DNA from: an uncultured bacterium
GTDB taxonomy: Bacteria; Verrucomicrobiota; Kiritimatiellia; CAIKKV01; CAITUY01
Direction: 5' to 3'
Length of the DNA: 64,000 bases
Assembly (NCBI GenBank): GCA_903895695.1
Contig: CAITUY010000116.1
Coordinates: forward strand, 1 to 64,000
Part shown: in pieces, positions 6,905 through 15,406 of the stretch
Layout of the letters: every line of letters begins with the position of its first letter
Numbering within the stretch: the stretch's first letter is position 1
Translations under genes and position numbers: made by a program
Notes under the pieces: model-generated
The model's database searches: none
What the model saw: the letters and a program-made list of their open reading frames with translations, nothing else
What the model was told of the DNA's origin: nothing

Positions 6905-9595
6905 ATGACGGAACTGGCCAAGCAATACGACGCGAAAGCCGCGGAGACGCGGTGGTATCAGTGGTGGCTCGACAAAGGGTGCTTCCATAGCGATGCGACC
7001 CGCGGAGGCGAACCGTACTGCGTTGTGATCCCGCCGCCCAACGTCACGGGCATTCTGCACATGGGCCATGCCCTCAACAATACGCTCCAGGACATCCTGG
7101 TGCGCTGGCATCGCATGCAGGGGCGCAACGTCGTGTGGATGCCGGGTACGGATCATGCGGGCATTGCCACGCAGAACGTGGTGGAGCGAGCGCTCAAAAA
7201 GGAGGGCAAGACGCGCCACGACCTGGGGCGCGAGGCCTTTATCGAGCGCGTGTGGGAATGGCGAAAAGTATACGGCGACACGATCGTGCGCCAGCTCAAG
7301 CGGCTGGGCGCCTCGTGCGACTGGGAGCGCGAGCGTTTCACCATGGACGAGGGGCTCAGCCGCGCCGTCGAGGACGTCTTCATCCGTCTTTACGACAAGG
7401 GACTGATCTACCGCGCCAACTACATCACCAATTGGTGTCCGCGTTGTCACACGGCCCTGTCCGACGAAGAGAGCGAGCACCAGGACACCGTCGGCAAGCT
7501 CTACTACATTCGCTATCCGCTTAAGCGCGACGGGCGCGTGCTGACCGACGAATTCGTGGTGGTCGCGACGACGCGGCCGGAAACGCTGCTGGGCGACGTG
7601 GCCGTGGCCGTCAGCCCGAAAGACGAACGCTACAAAGCGCTGATCGGCAAGACCTTGAGCCTGCCCGTGCTGCACCGGGACTTGCCCATCGTCGCAGACG
7701 ATTTCGTTGACCCGTTGTTCGGGACCGGCGCCGTGAAGGTGACGCCGGCGCATGACCCCAACGACTTCGAGCTGGGGCGGCGGCACGAACTGCCGCAGAT
7801 CAACGTGATGCACGAGAACGGCACGATGAATGAAGGGGCCGGCCCTTACAAGGGTCTGGATCGCTTCGAATGCCGCAAACGGATCGTGACCGACCTGACC
7901 GCCGCGGGCCTGATCGAGAAGATCGACGATCACAAGCACGCCGTGGGCCATTGCTACCGGTGCGATACGGTCGTCGAGCCGCGCCTGTCGCTGCAATGGT
8001 TCGTGCGAATGAAGCCGCTGGCAGAGCCCGCGTTGCGGGCCGTGCAGGACGGCCGGATCCGGTTCGTTCCGGACCGGTGGAACAAGGTCTATTCCGATTG
8101 GATGGAGAACATCCGCGACTGGTGCATCTCGCGCCAGATCTGGTGGGGCCACCGCATTCCGGTCTTCTACTGCGGGCCCTGCGGGCACGAATGGGCGGCT
8201 CGTGGCAAGCCGGAGACCTGTCCCAAGTGCGGGGCCTCCACGATCCGCCAGGATGAGGACGTGCTCGACACGTGGTTCTCCTCGTGGCTCTGGCCGTTCA
8301 GCACATTCGGTTGGCCGGAAGAGACCGCCGACCTGAAGTTTTACTACCCGACGAATACGCTTGTGACGGCCTCGGAGATCATCTTCTTCTGGGTCGCGCG
8401 CATGATCATGGCGGGCTTGGAGTTCCGGGGCGATATCCCGTTTCGCGAGGTCTACATTCACGGAACCGTGCGCGATGACCGGGGCCGCAAGATGAGCAAG
8501 AGCCTCGGGAATTCGATCGACCCGCTTACCATCATCGACGAGTACGGAACGGATGCGCTCCGCTTCAGCCTGATGATGATCACGGCCACCGGACAGGACG
8601 TGTTTGTGTCGAACGATAAGTTCGAGATCGGCCGCAACTTCGCGACCAAGATCTGGAACGTGGCGCGCTATATTCAGATGCAGGGGAAGGACAGTGGGGT
8701 TCAGGGTTCAGGGGGCAGGGGGCAGGCGGCAGAAAGCGTTGCGATCGACCGAGCGTTGCTGAGCGCGGACGATCTGCACATCCTGGCCAAGCTGGACCAG
8801 GCCATGACCGCCTGTTCGGAGAATTTGAGCCGGTTCCGGTTCAACGACGCGGCCCATGATCTTTACGAGTTCATCTGGCATCAGTTCTGCGACTGGTACG
8901 TCGAGTATTCCAAGGACGTGCTGTACGGAACCGATGCGGCCCGCAAAGCGCAGGTGCTGGGCCTGATGCACCGGGTGTTCTCGGCGTCGCTGCGGCTGCT
9001 GCACCCCTTCATGCCGTTCCTCACTGAGGAGTTGTGGCACGGCATGGGTTATGGCGCGGCGGACGCCAGCATCATGACGGCGCCTTGGCCGGTCCCGCTG
9101 GGGCTGGGCGGCGACGCTGAGACAGTGGCTTATGTCGATGCGCGACACGAGTTGATTCGTTCCGGGCGCATGCTGCGGGCCGACTGCGGTTTGCCGCCGG
9201 GCCAGAAGATCGACTTCATCGTGAAACCCAACACGGAGGCCCAGGGTGCCCGGCTGCTGGCGGATGGCCGCACGATCGGCGGCATGCTCAAGGCCAAAGC
9301 CTTCAATGTGGAGCCTGCCTATGCGCCGGCCCAGGGCGTGCCTAGTGTGCTGACGGACCTGGGCACCCTCTACATGCCCATTGAGGGGTTGGTGGACACG
9401 GCGGCGGAATCGGCCAAGTTGGCGAAGCAGATCGAGGAATCCGCCACGGCCTTGGAACGCGTCAACCAGAAGCTCCAGAACCAAAGTTTCGTGAGCAAGG
9501 CGCCGCCTGAGATCGTCGCGCAGCAACAGGCCAGACAGAAGGAATTGCAGGAGACGATCGCCAAGCTGGAGCGGCTGAAATCGATGATGGGGTAG
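6905..9595 (+). CDS. valS: Valyl-tRNA synthetase
   Basis: The protein of 896 residues charges tRNA-Val. Visible motifs are the HIGH-type signature HMGHALN in the N-terminal Rossmann fold, the editing-domain block TTRPETLLGDVAVAV, the zinc-like CGPCGHEW...CPKCG knuckle, and KMSKSLGNSIDPL. The C-terminus has the usual tRNA-binding coiled coil. I chose ATG 6905 (MTELAKQYDAKAAE) because GGAG lies six bases upstream; in-frame ATGs at 6893 and 6899 are alternatives. In the linker between the catalytic and anticodon-binding domains a 37-base GGTTCAGGG/GGGGCAG tract is translated in frame (see 8696-8732). The gene is followed by a long repeat-derived hairpin. Confidence 0.97.
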   Translation: MTELAKQYDAKAAETRWYQWWLDKGCFHSDATRGGEPYCVVIPPPNVTGILHMGHALNNTLQDILVRWHRMQGRNVVWMPGTDHAGIATQNVVERALKKEGKTRHDLGREAFIERVWEWRKVYGDTIVRQLKRLGASCDWERERFTMDEGLSRAVEDVFIRLYDKGLIYRANYITNWCPRCHTALSDEESEHQDTVGKLYYIRYPLKRDGRVLTDEFVVVATTRPETLLGDVAVAVSPKDERYKALIGKTLSLPVLHRDLPIVADDFVDPLFGTGAVKVTPAHDPNDFELGRRHELPQINVMHENGTMNEGAGPYKGLDRFECRKRIVTDLTAAGLIEKIDDHKHAVGHCYRCDTVVEPRLSLQWFVRMKPLAEPALRAVQDGRIRFVPDRWNKVYSDWMENIRDWCISRQIWWGHRIPVFYCGPCGHEWAARGKPETCPKCGASTIRQDEDVLDTWFSSWLWPFSTFGWPEETADLKFYYPTNTLVTASEIIFFWVARMIMAGLEFRGDIPFREVYIHGTVRDDRGRKMSKSLGNSIDPLTIIDEYGTDALRFSLMMITATGQDVFVSNDKFEIGRNFATKIWNVARYIQMQGKDSGVQGSGGRGQAAESVAIDRALLSADDLHILAKLDQAMTACSENLSRFRFNDAAHDLYEFIWHQFCDWYVEYSKDVLYGTDAARKAQVLGLMHRVFSASLRLLHPFMPFLTEELWHGMGYGAADASIMTAPWPVPLGLGGDAETVAYVDARHELIRSGRMLRADCGLPPGQKIDFIVKPNTEAQGARLLADGRTIGGMLKAKAFNVEPAYAPAQGVPSVLTDLGTLYMPIEGLVDTAAESAKLAKQIEESATALERVNQKLQNQSFVSKAPPEIVAQQQARQKELQETIAKLERLKSMMG
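8696..8732 (+). repeat. In-frame GGTTCAGGG/GGGGCAG repeat tract inside valS
   Basis: Within valS the sequence repeats GGTTCAGG twice and then GGGGCAG-like units three times before normal codon usage resumes. It encodes VQGSGGRGQAAE in the linker that joins the catalytic and anticodon-binding domains. Its composition resembles the short word repeats found between genes elsewhere in the window, suggesting insertion into a tolerant linker. Confidence 0.6.
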
Positions 9596-9601
9596 AGGGG
9601 A

Positions 9602-9674
9602 AGTGTTCAGTGTTCGGCTTCCAGTGTTCAGGCAGCAATGTCGCTATTTCGCTGAACACCGAACACTGAACACT
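9602..9674. repeat. Long hairpin built from TGTTCAG/TGTTCGG words
   Basis: AGTGTTCAGTGTTCGG at 9602-9617 and TGTTCAG at 9625-9631 pair perfectly with the continuous arm at 9652-9674, leaving only a seven-base bulge (CTTCCAG) on the left and a loop of about 20 bases. The 23-base-pair stem stands between valS and the URO-D gene. No T-run follows, so it need not be a terminator. Related words occur at 15407, 33626 and, in variant form, 35870 and 56551. Confidence 0.8.
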
Positions 9675-9723
9675 CGGAGATTGAGCCGTCATTTGTACTG
9701 GAGCTGGGAAAGGATATTGGCCG

Positions 9724-10812
9724 ATGAGCGAAATGACAGCGCGTGAACGCGTAAAGAACCTGCTGGAGCGCAAGCCGGTCGACCGGGTGTCGTTTAATGA
9801 AAGCCTGTGGGGTGAGACGGCAAAGCGCTGGACCGACGAAGGTCACCTTAAGCAGGGCGAGGACATCGGCTGGCATTTCAAGATGGAGATCGAGAGCGCC
9901 GGGTGGCTGAACTCGGAAGGGAATCTGGACGTCCAGCCGGTCGTCGTTGAGGAGGACGCGGAAACCAAGTTGGTCAAGAACCAGAGCGGGGCGTATCTGC
10001 GCTGGTGGAAGAACAAGTCCGGCACGCCCGAGCACGTGGATTTCACCGTCAAGGACCGCGACACCTGGAACGAGCATATCAAGCCCTATCTCAAACCCGA
10101 GCGTCGGCGGGTGAACTTCGAGCAGTACCGCAACACTAAGAAGCAGGCGGCTGAGCGTGGCAACTTTTTTTGCTGGGGCGGCGTCAATGTGTTCGAACAA
10201 ATGCACCCGGTGTGCGGCCATGAGCACATGCTGGCCGGCATGGCGCTCGATCCGGATTGGGTCCGCGACATGGTCGACACGTTCACGAACCTGACGATCG
10301 GCATGTGGGAGATGCTCTTCCACGAGGAAGGACTGCCGGACGGCATTTTCTTCTACGAGGACATGGGCTTCAAGGACAAGCCGTTCATGTCGCCTGATAT
10401 GTACCGGGAGATCATCCAGCCGGCACACAAGCGGTCGATCGACTGGGCGCATGCGCGCGGGTTGAAGGTAATCATGCATTCGTGCGGCATGATCGAACCC
10501 CTGCTGCCGGGCATGATCGAGGCCGGGATCGACATGCTGCAGGCGATGGAGGTCAAGGCGGGCATGGACATGCTGCGCCTGAACAAGCTCTACGGCCACA
10601 AGATCGGCTTCATGGGCAACATCGACATCCGCGAGGTGATTTCGAACGACCGCAAGCGCATTGACGCCGAGCTCCGGAAGAAGATCCTACCGTTGATGGC
10701 GTCGAAGACGCCGTTCATCCTGTCGTCAGACCATTCCACGCCGCCGGACGTGAACTACGACACGTTTCTCTGCTTCCGCGACCGCGGCCTTGAGATCGGG
10801 AGATATCTGTAA
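9724..10812 (+). CDS. Uroporphyrinogen decarboxylase (URO-D) domain protein
   Basis: The 362-residue protein starts MSEMTARERVKNLLERKPVDR, the usual opening of URO-D superfamily methyltransferase-like proteins. It contains the barrel segments FYEDMGFKDKPFMSPDMY and VIMHSCGMIEPLLPGMIEAG. It ends with a strand carrying SSDHSTPPDVNYDTF. True HemE has a different N-terminal FLRACR-like motif, absent here. The superfamily also includes corrinoid-dependent methyltransferases such as MtaA. In PVC genomes such proteins often accompany sugar catabolism, but the substrate is unknown. It follows the hairpin at 9602-9674 and shares its frame with the orphan open frame downstream. Confidence 0.8.
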   Translation: MSEMTARERVKNLLERKPVDRVSFNESLWGETAKRWTDEGHLKQGEDIGWHFKMEIESAGWLNSEGNLDVQPVVVEEDAETKLVKNQSGAYLRWWKNKSGTPEHVDFTVKDRDTWNEHIKPYLKPERRRVNFEQYRNTKKQAAERGNFFCWGGVNVFEQMHPVCGHEHMLAGMALDPDWVRDMVDTFTNLTIGMWEMLFHEEGLPDGIFFYEDMGFKDKPFMSPDMYREIIQPAHKRSIDWAHARGLKVIMHSCGMIEPLLPGMIEAGIDMLQAMEVKAGMDMLRLNKLYGHKIGFMGNIDIREVISNDRKRIDAELRKKILPLMASKTPFILSSDHSTPPDVNYDTFLCFRDRGLEIGRYL

Positions 10813-11019
10813 TCGTCTCGGATTCAAGGTGGTGGAAGTCTGAAAGGGAGGCTACGTGAAGAAGAAACCGAACTGTGGGATTACCTGCATCTTCCCGATG
10901 TCAGTGGACTGGTCTATGTCAGGTCGAACTGGAAGCCCCCCCAAGAACGGGTCATCACCCATGAAGACTACGTAAAGCCCCTGAAGTGCGAGCATTTCCT
11001 CTGGCGAGATTTCTACAAT
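10813..11019 (+). other. Open, coding-like frame without a usable start codon
   Basis: Right after the URO-D stop the same frame stays open and reads into the orphan gene at 11020. Codons from about 10858 look protein-like (ELWDYLHLPDVSGLVYV, then THEDYVKPLKCEHFLWRDF). No ATG, GTG or TTG occurs in that frame before 11020. A GTG at 10856 with an excellent GGGAGG five bases upstream is in another frame and stops at 10975. A single-base indel in the early AAGAAGAAA stretch would join them, so a frameshift or sequence error is likely. Confidence 0.5.
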
Positions 11020-11571
11020 TTGATTCGGCAGGACAAGACCGCCTTGGGGAATTGGATGAAGGAGGCGTTCGAATACCTTGGTTATACCCCTCCCGTTGCC
11101 CTGATTGGCGAGATGTCGGGGCCAGACGATGAGGAGAACGAAAGGAACCGGCACAACTTCGTCAAACTGATGGGCGACACCCGGAGTTTGGCACACGATC
11201 TCGGCTGGAAATATGAAGCGGGCTCAATCGAGGGGCATTATTTCAGCAGGAATCCCAAGGCCAACAGTTCGGATGTGTTGATAACCGCATGTCAGACACA
11301 GCGGTATCTTTTCAGGGTGACACCGAACGAGGGCGAACTCTCCAACGTGGCGACGAGATTGGCGTGCGCCTGCAGGCAGATTGCCGATGCCCTTGCGATC
11401 CCCACGGACTTGGATATCAATGCAGTCGTTCGGGTGGGCGGGAAAACGAAGGCAATCGACATTACGACCACCCTGCGCAACATCCTGGGGACGAATACGA
11501 AGACGGTTTCGGAGATAGAGCGTCGGTTGTCGGAGTTTCACACGCCCCTCCTGATGGCCTTGCAGGGATAG
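11020..11571 (+). CDS. Hypothetical protein, start uncertain
   Basis: I do not recognise this protein. From a TTG at 11020 it is 183 residues; the same frame is open back to 10813 and the upstream part looks coding, so the real protein is probably about 235-240 residues. It is charged and without membrane segments, with IGEMSGPDDEENERNRHNF and a later region DLDINAVVRVGGKTKAID. Base composition is visibly less GC-rich than the flanking valS and URO-D genes, and it opens a patch with a MNT/HEPN pair and a decayed Uma2 gene, consistent with horizontal acquisition. Confidence 0.55.
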   Translation: MIRQDKTALGNWMKEAFEYLGYTPPVALIGEMSGPDDEENERNRHNFVKLMGDTRSLAHDLGWKYEAGSIEGHYFSRNPKANSSDVLITACQTQRYLFRVTPNEGELSNVATRLACACRQIADALAIPTDLDINAVVRVGGKTKAIDITTTLRNILGTNTKTVSEIERRLSEFHTPLLMALQG

Positions 11572-11784
11572 GGACAGGGAATCTTCATTTCCCATGGGCA
11601 TGCCCTTCGTAATTGAGTAACCCCGATTCGTTAACACGTCGAAGGCAGTCGGTGGACTCTGATGGCCCGACGTTGGGCTGCTTTGGTCGGCATCCAGATC
11701 GAACTCGATGTCATTTGCCGAGCGATTGCCAAGTTGACCACGCCGGATGTTGCTCGTCGGTCGAGTCCGTGCTACCGTACCCGC
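11572..11784. other. Intergenic region ahead of the MNT gene
   Basis: About 210 bases separate the orphan gene from the MNT gene. It holds a small hairpin (GGGAA/TTCCC) and the palindrome GGGCATGCCC just after the upstream stop codon, which could end that transcript although no T-run follows. Nothing else is recognisable. Confidence 0.4.
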
Positions 11785-12102
11785 ATGGTTGGCCGTTCAG
11801 AGATTAACCGTTATGTCGCTGCGTTGGCCCGTGAGTTCTCGCCGCGCCAGGTGGTATTGTTCGGATCGCACGCCAGCGGGCGGGCGACGGCCGACAGCGA
11901 TGTCGATCTTCTGGTGATTATGGACCGGGTCGCGGACGGCGTGGAGAAGGCAATCGAGATGCGGCGCCGTATCCCGCGAACCTTTCCGCTTGACCTGTTG
12001 GTCTGCTCGAAACGTGAGGCCGCCCGTCGCCTGGCACAAAAGGATTCCTTTTTCGTCTCCGTCGTTCGCAACGGTCAGACCGTGTATGAAGACCAGCGTT
12101 AA
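11785..12102 (+). CDS. MNT-type nucleotidyltransferase domain protein
   Basis: The 105-residue protein has the minimal nucleotidyltransferase signature VVLFGSHASGRATADSDVDL at about residues 22-41, with the GS and DxD motifs (Asp38, Asp40) complete. It overlaps the downstream HEPN gene by 17 bases, the standard layout of MNT/HEPN pairs. In characterised pairs the MNT protein acts as antitoxin by AMPylating the HEPN partner. The catalytic residues are intact here, so that chemistry is possible. I chose the ATG at 11785 because the domain begins directly after it; an open frame extends further upstream. Confidence 0.85.
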   Translation: MVGRSEINRYVAALAREFSPRQVVLFGSHASGRATADSDVDLLVIMDRVADGVEKAIEMRRRIPRTFPLDLLVCSKREAARRLAQKDSFFVSVVRNGQTVYEDQR

Positions 12103-12478
12103 GGAATGGGTCGCCAAGGCCGAGGGCGACCGGGTCTCGGCTCTGCGGGAGTTCCGGGCTCGCAAATGCCCGAACTATGACAGTGCCTGTTTCCATGCCC
12201 CGCAGTGTGTCGAGAAGCTTCTAAAGGCAACCATCGATGCAGACGGCAGAGAGGTGACCAAGGTTCACGACCTGGCGGTTTTGCTCAACGATTGTCTGCC
12301 GCGACACCCTCTCTGGGAGGCCATGCGGGGCGATTTGGAGATGTTGTCACAGTACGCGGTTCTCTTCCGCTATCCTGGTTACTCGGCAGATCGCGTCAAG
12401 GGGCGCAACGCCATCGCCGCCATGACCCGGTGCCGCAACGAGATTTTACCAGTCGTCGGTCCCACGGGCGTTCAGTGA
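12086..12478 (+). CDS. HEPN domain protein
   Basis: The 130-residue helical protein starts MKTSVKEWVAKAEGD and contains AChHAPQCVEKLLKA-like HEPN sequence (residues 30-50), VHDLAVLLNDCL and a C-terminal helix with AAMTRCRNEIL. This matches PF05168-type HEPN proteins that pair with MNT proteins. I do not see a clear R-x4-6-H RNase motif at the C-terminal helix, so RNase toxicity is not assured. The ATG overlaps the MNT gene by 17 bases, implying translational coupling. A frameshifted Uma2-family gene starts at its stop codon. Confidence 0.78.
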   Translation: MKTSVKEWVAKAEGDRVSALREFRARKCPNYDSACFHAPQCVEKLLKATIDADGREVTKVHDLAVLLNDCLPRHPLWEAMRGDLEMLSQYAVLFRYPGYSADRVKGRNAIAAMTRCRNEILPVVGPTGVQ

Positions 12479-13112
12479 AGAGCCCATCCACAGCGCGGCA
12501 TTTGCCTTACACGTGGGACGACTACCGAACGTGGCGGACGATGAGCGGTGGGAGATCGTCAACGGCGACGCCTACGCCATGTCGCCGGCGCCGCCGGTCC
12601 GGCATCAGGACATTCACCGTGAAGTTTTGATGGCGATCGGTGCTCACTTTCGCGGGCGCCCGTGCCGCGTCTATCCTAGCCCGATCGACGTTAAACTGGA
12701 CGACATGGACGTGGTGCAGCCGGATATCGTCGTCGTGTGCAAGCCGGAACAGATCACCCGGTCGCGCATTGAAGGCGCGCCCACATTGGTCGTCGAAATT
12801 CTCTCGCCCTCGACGGCGCAGCGCGATCGCGGCGTCAAGCAAGATGGATGCCTATGCCAGAGCCGGCGTTCGGGAAGTCTGGCTGGTGACGCCTTGGCCG
12901 CCGTGCATTGAGGTGTTCGTGCTGGAGGTCTGGGGTTTCGGCATCAGGCCGCCTTCATCCAGACGCAGACGCTGAAAAGCGGCACGTTCCCCGAACTCGC
13001 AGTCGACCTGACACCCGTCTTCGATTTCCCGCTCGAAGACGGCGAGGCGTGGCCGGTTGTTCGCGAGCCGCCCGGCCGCTACGCCGCCCGCCAGAGCCAG
13101 ACGGACTGCTAA
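12475..13112 (+). pseudogene. Uma2-family (DUF820) endonuclease-like gene, three frameshifts
   Basis: Family sequence is found in successive frames. A GTG at 12475 opens with LPYTWDDYRTW. Near 12533 the frame changes to give DDERWEIVNGDAYAMSPAPP and VYPSPIDVKLDDMDVVQPDI. Near 12840 it changes again to give MDAYARAGVREVWLV. Near 12940 a last change gives LKSGTFPELAVDLTPVF and ends at 13112. Joined, the pieces make a complete PD-(D/E)XK-like Uma2 protein of about 210 residues. Such proteins are abundant, poorly understood and often multicopy. The gene overlaps the HEPN stop and its own stop codon interlocks with that of the convergent GH95 gene. Decay or sequence errors could explain the breaks; three in 640 bases favours decay. 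Confidence 0.8.
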
Positions 13113-15355
13113 CCTGCCTTCAGGACGAGTGTTTGCCCGGCCGACGTATTGCACTTCAGGCCCGGCCCGGTGTGGCGTTTGCCGTTCAAGGTCCAGTGAC
13201 CCGTGAACAGGTGCGTGAGCGCTAACGGGGCGCCGGCCAGGCTTGTCACCCGGATTTCGCTGACCGCGCCTCCGTGTACCGTTGCGCCGACCAGAAACGC
13301 GCCTTCGGCGCGGATGCCGTCGAACTCCAGCGCTTGCCAGTGTTTGGGCAGACGCGGCAGAACGTGGATGCCGTCGTGCCGGTTCTGCACGAGTAGTTCC
13401 ATCACCGCCGTGACCGCACCCATGCCGGCGTCCATTTGCATGACCTCCATGAACCCGGGCGGCTTCTGGAAATCGGGCGTGGCCAGCGCGTGATCGTCCC
13501 AGGCCGTACAGCCGGGGAAGTCGGCGTTGTGCAGCGTACCGTGGCCCGCATTCGTGAAGTTCATCCGCCAGAAACGCAGCCAGTTCACGGCGGCGTCCGC
13601 CAGGCCGCATCGTGAACAGAGGATGGCGGCCCACGGGATGCACCAGCCAGTCCAGTAGCCCGCGCCCTTGCCGGTCCAGTGGGCGAGTGACCGCGCCACT
13701 ATGCCGTGATGCGCGGGCTCGAAGGGATCGATCGTGCAGAAGGGGTAGATGCCTCCCAAGTGGCTGTGATGCCGGTGGCTTTCGGCCAGGTCCTGGCCCT
13801 TCCAGAGCGCGATGCGGCCCGTCGATGCCTCGGCCGAGCCGGGCTTCCGGTCAAAGAGGGTGTAGGGTGGAAGACGGTTCTGGACGTCGGCCCAGCGCGG
13901 GTCGGCCGGTTCGCCGAGGAGCGGTGCCGCTTGCTGGAGGATGGCGCAGATCGCATGCAGGGCCGCGAGCTGGAAGCTCGCATCACGACCCCAGGCCTCC
14001 GCTCCCGCCCCCCCATACTCGGGACTGACGCTGACCGGCAGCGAGAACCGGCGCGTGCCATTTTCCTCGATTTCTTCCAGCATGGCGGCGTAGCCGTTGA
14101 ATGCGCCGTTCAGCAGGGGCCAGGCCGTATCCCTGAGGATGCCGGAATCCAGCGTGTACCGGTAGTGGAGCCAGGCCAGTTGCGCCATCCAGGCGGTGCA
14201 GGCGTGGTCGATGGTGCCGGTCCAGAAGTTGCCCACCACCTGGCAGCGATCGTCCACCGCGTGTGGCAGCAGGAGCGCGTCCCGGGTGCCGAAGAACTTC
14301 TCTCCGTTCGTCCGGAGCCGGGGCATCCATGACTGCAGCAGGGCCCAGAGCGGGCGCAAATGGCGGGTGCGGTTGGTGGCCAGGCACGGCCAGTAGATCA
14401 TCTGAACATTGATGTTGAAGTGGTAGTCGTTGCTCCAAGGCGGGAGTTGGTACTCTTCCATCCACGGCCCCTGCAACGTGGCGGCCACGCCATGGTCCGG
14501 CGTCAGCCCGGCCTGCTTGTAGACGCCGTAGTCGTAGGCAAACTGCAGGTCGGGGTCGGGAAGCCGGAGCCGCGGCACGTCGTGCCAGTAGCCGGCCCAC
14601 CAGGCGTCGGTTGCGGCGAGTTCCCGTTTGCGGTCGGCGGTAGCGATAAGGTTCTCGACAGTAGCCGTGGCATTCGGCCCCAGGGCGGTTCCCAGCGTGA
14701 TCCGGCGCTCTTCCATCGCCCATGCCACGGCCAGCGGATCGTCTTCGGGCAGGCGCTGGCAGAAACCGCCGCCGTCACGGCGGCTCCAGCGCTCGGGTGG
14801 CACGACGCCGACTGCGGCCACGGTCTCGTGGATGTGGTCCCAAGAGGGCACCAGGCGGATCGACTTGAGCGCCTCGCGCGCGGCGCGGTCCAACTCGATC
14901 CATGAAAGCTCCGCAATCATCGCCTGGCGGATCACCACGTGGCCGCGCACGCCCATGCTGTCCGCGAGGGTGACGGTGAGGGTAGCCGTGGTGCAATCGA
15001 GCACGCCCTCGCGGGGACGTATGCCCTTCCGAAAAGCCAGTTCCAGGCAACCGCCACCGATCTGCTGGGGCCGATGCGGGTGTTCGGTGGGATGCGGCGG
15101 ACCCTCAAAGAGGGTGCGGATACCGGCCATGTCACCCGCCTCCAAGAGGCGGCGCACGTCCTTATACGTGGCGCGGGTCTCGAAGGGGTTTCCGCCCCGG
15201 TGATCCCAGAAGCCGGCGCGCGCAACGGTGACATTGAGCGTATCGGTGCCCCAGACCATGAGGCCCTGCGTGCCGTTGCCTAGCAGGATGCCGGTGTGGG
15301 TTCGAGGGAGGGGGAAATGCCAGGTGAGATGAAGGGGCGGGCGTTCTTTTTTCAT
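13109..15355 (-). CDS. Glycoside hydrolase family 95-like protein (alpha-L-fucosidase type)
   Basis: The 748-residue protein begins with a beta-sandwich domain containing GILLGNGTQGLMVWG, as in GH95 enzymes. The helical barrel carries FNINVQMIYWP, whose Asn314 and Asn316 correspond to the paired asparagines of characterised GH95 fucosidases. Later come RRFSLPVSVSPEYGG and HRHHSHLGGIYPF. GH95 enzymes cleave alpha-1,2-linked L-fucose or L-galactose from glycans. The start at 15355 (MKKERPPLH) is chosen over upstream in-frame codons because those would translate the repeat hairpin at 15407. No signal peptide is evident. It probably belongs with the heparinase- and esterase-like genes nearby. Confidence 0.8.
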   Translation of the reverse strand: MKKERPPLHLTWHFPLPRTHTGILLGNGTQGLMVWGTDTLNVTVARAGFWDHRGGNPFETRATYKDVRRLLEAGDMAGIRTLFEGPPHPTEHPHRPQQIGGGCLELAFRKGIRPREGVLDCTTATLTVTLADSMGVRGHVVIRQAMIAELSWIELDRAAREALKSIRLVPSWDHIHETVAAVGVVPPERWSRRDGGGFCQRLPEDDPLAVAWAMEERRITLGTALGPNATATVENLIATADRKRELAATDAWWAGYWHDVPRLRLPDPDLQFAYDYGVYKQAGLTPDHGVAATLQGPWMEEYQLPPWSNDYHFNINVQMIYWPCLATNRTRHLRPLWALLQSWMPRLRTNGEKFFGTRDALLLPHAVDDRCQVVGNFWTGTIDHACTAWMAQLAWLHYRYTLDSGILRDTAWPLLNGAFNGYAAMLEEIEENGTRRFSLPVSVSPEYGGAGAEAWGRDASFQLAALHAICAILQQAAPLLGEPADPRWADVQNRLPPYTLFDRKPGSAEASTGRIALWKGQDLAESHRHHSHLGGIYPFCTIDPFEPAHHGIVARSLAHWTGKGAGYWTGWCIPWAAILCSRCGLADAAVNWLRFWRMNFTNAGHGTLHNADFPGCTAWDDHALATPDFQKPPGFMEVMQMDAGMGAVTAVMELLVQNRHDGIHVLPRLPKHWQALEFDGIRAEGAFLVGATVHGGAVSEIRVTSLAGAPLALTHLFTGHWTLNGKRHTGPGLKCNTSAGQTLVLKAG

Positions 15356-15406
15356 CGCGGCGTGCTCCGTGGCTGGGGCGTTGTCGGGGCAGAAGGGAGA
15401 AAAGCT

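Noticed and set aside
10836-10975. Short GTG-initiated gene with strong ribosome-binding site at 10856
   Set aside because: The 40-codon product (VKKKPNCGITC...) is unlike any protein I know and is in the wrong frame relative to the coding-like sequence that follows. It is reported as a possible frameshift instead.
11572-11784. Intrinsic terminator
   Set aside because: The GGGAA/TTCCC hairpin and GGGCATGCCC palindrome are short and not followed by a T-run.
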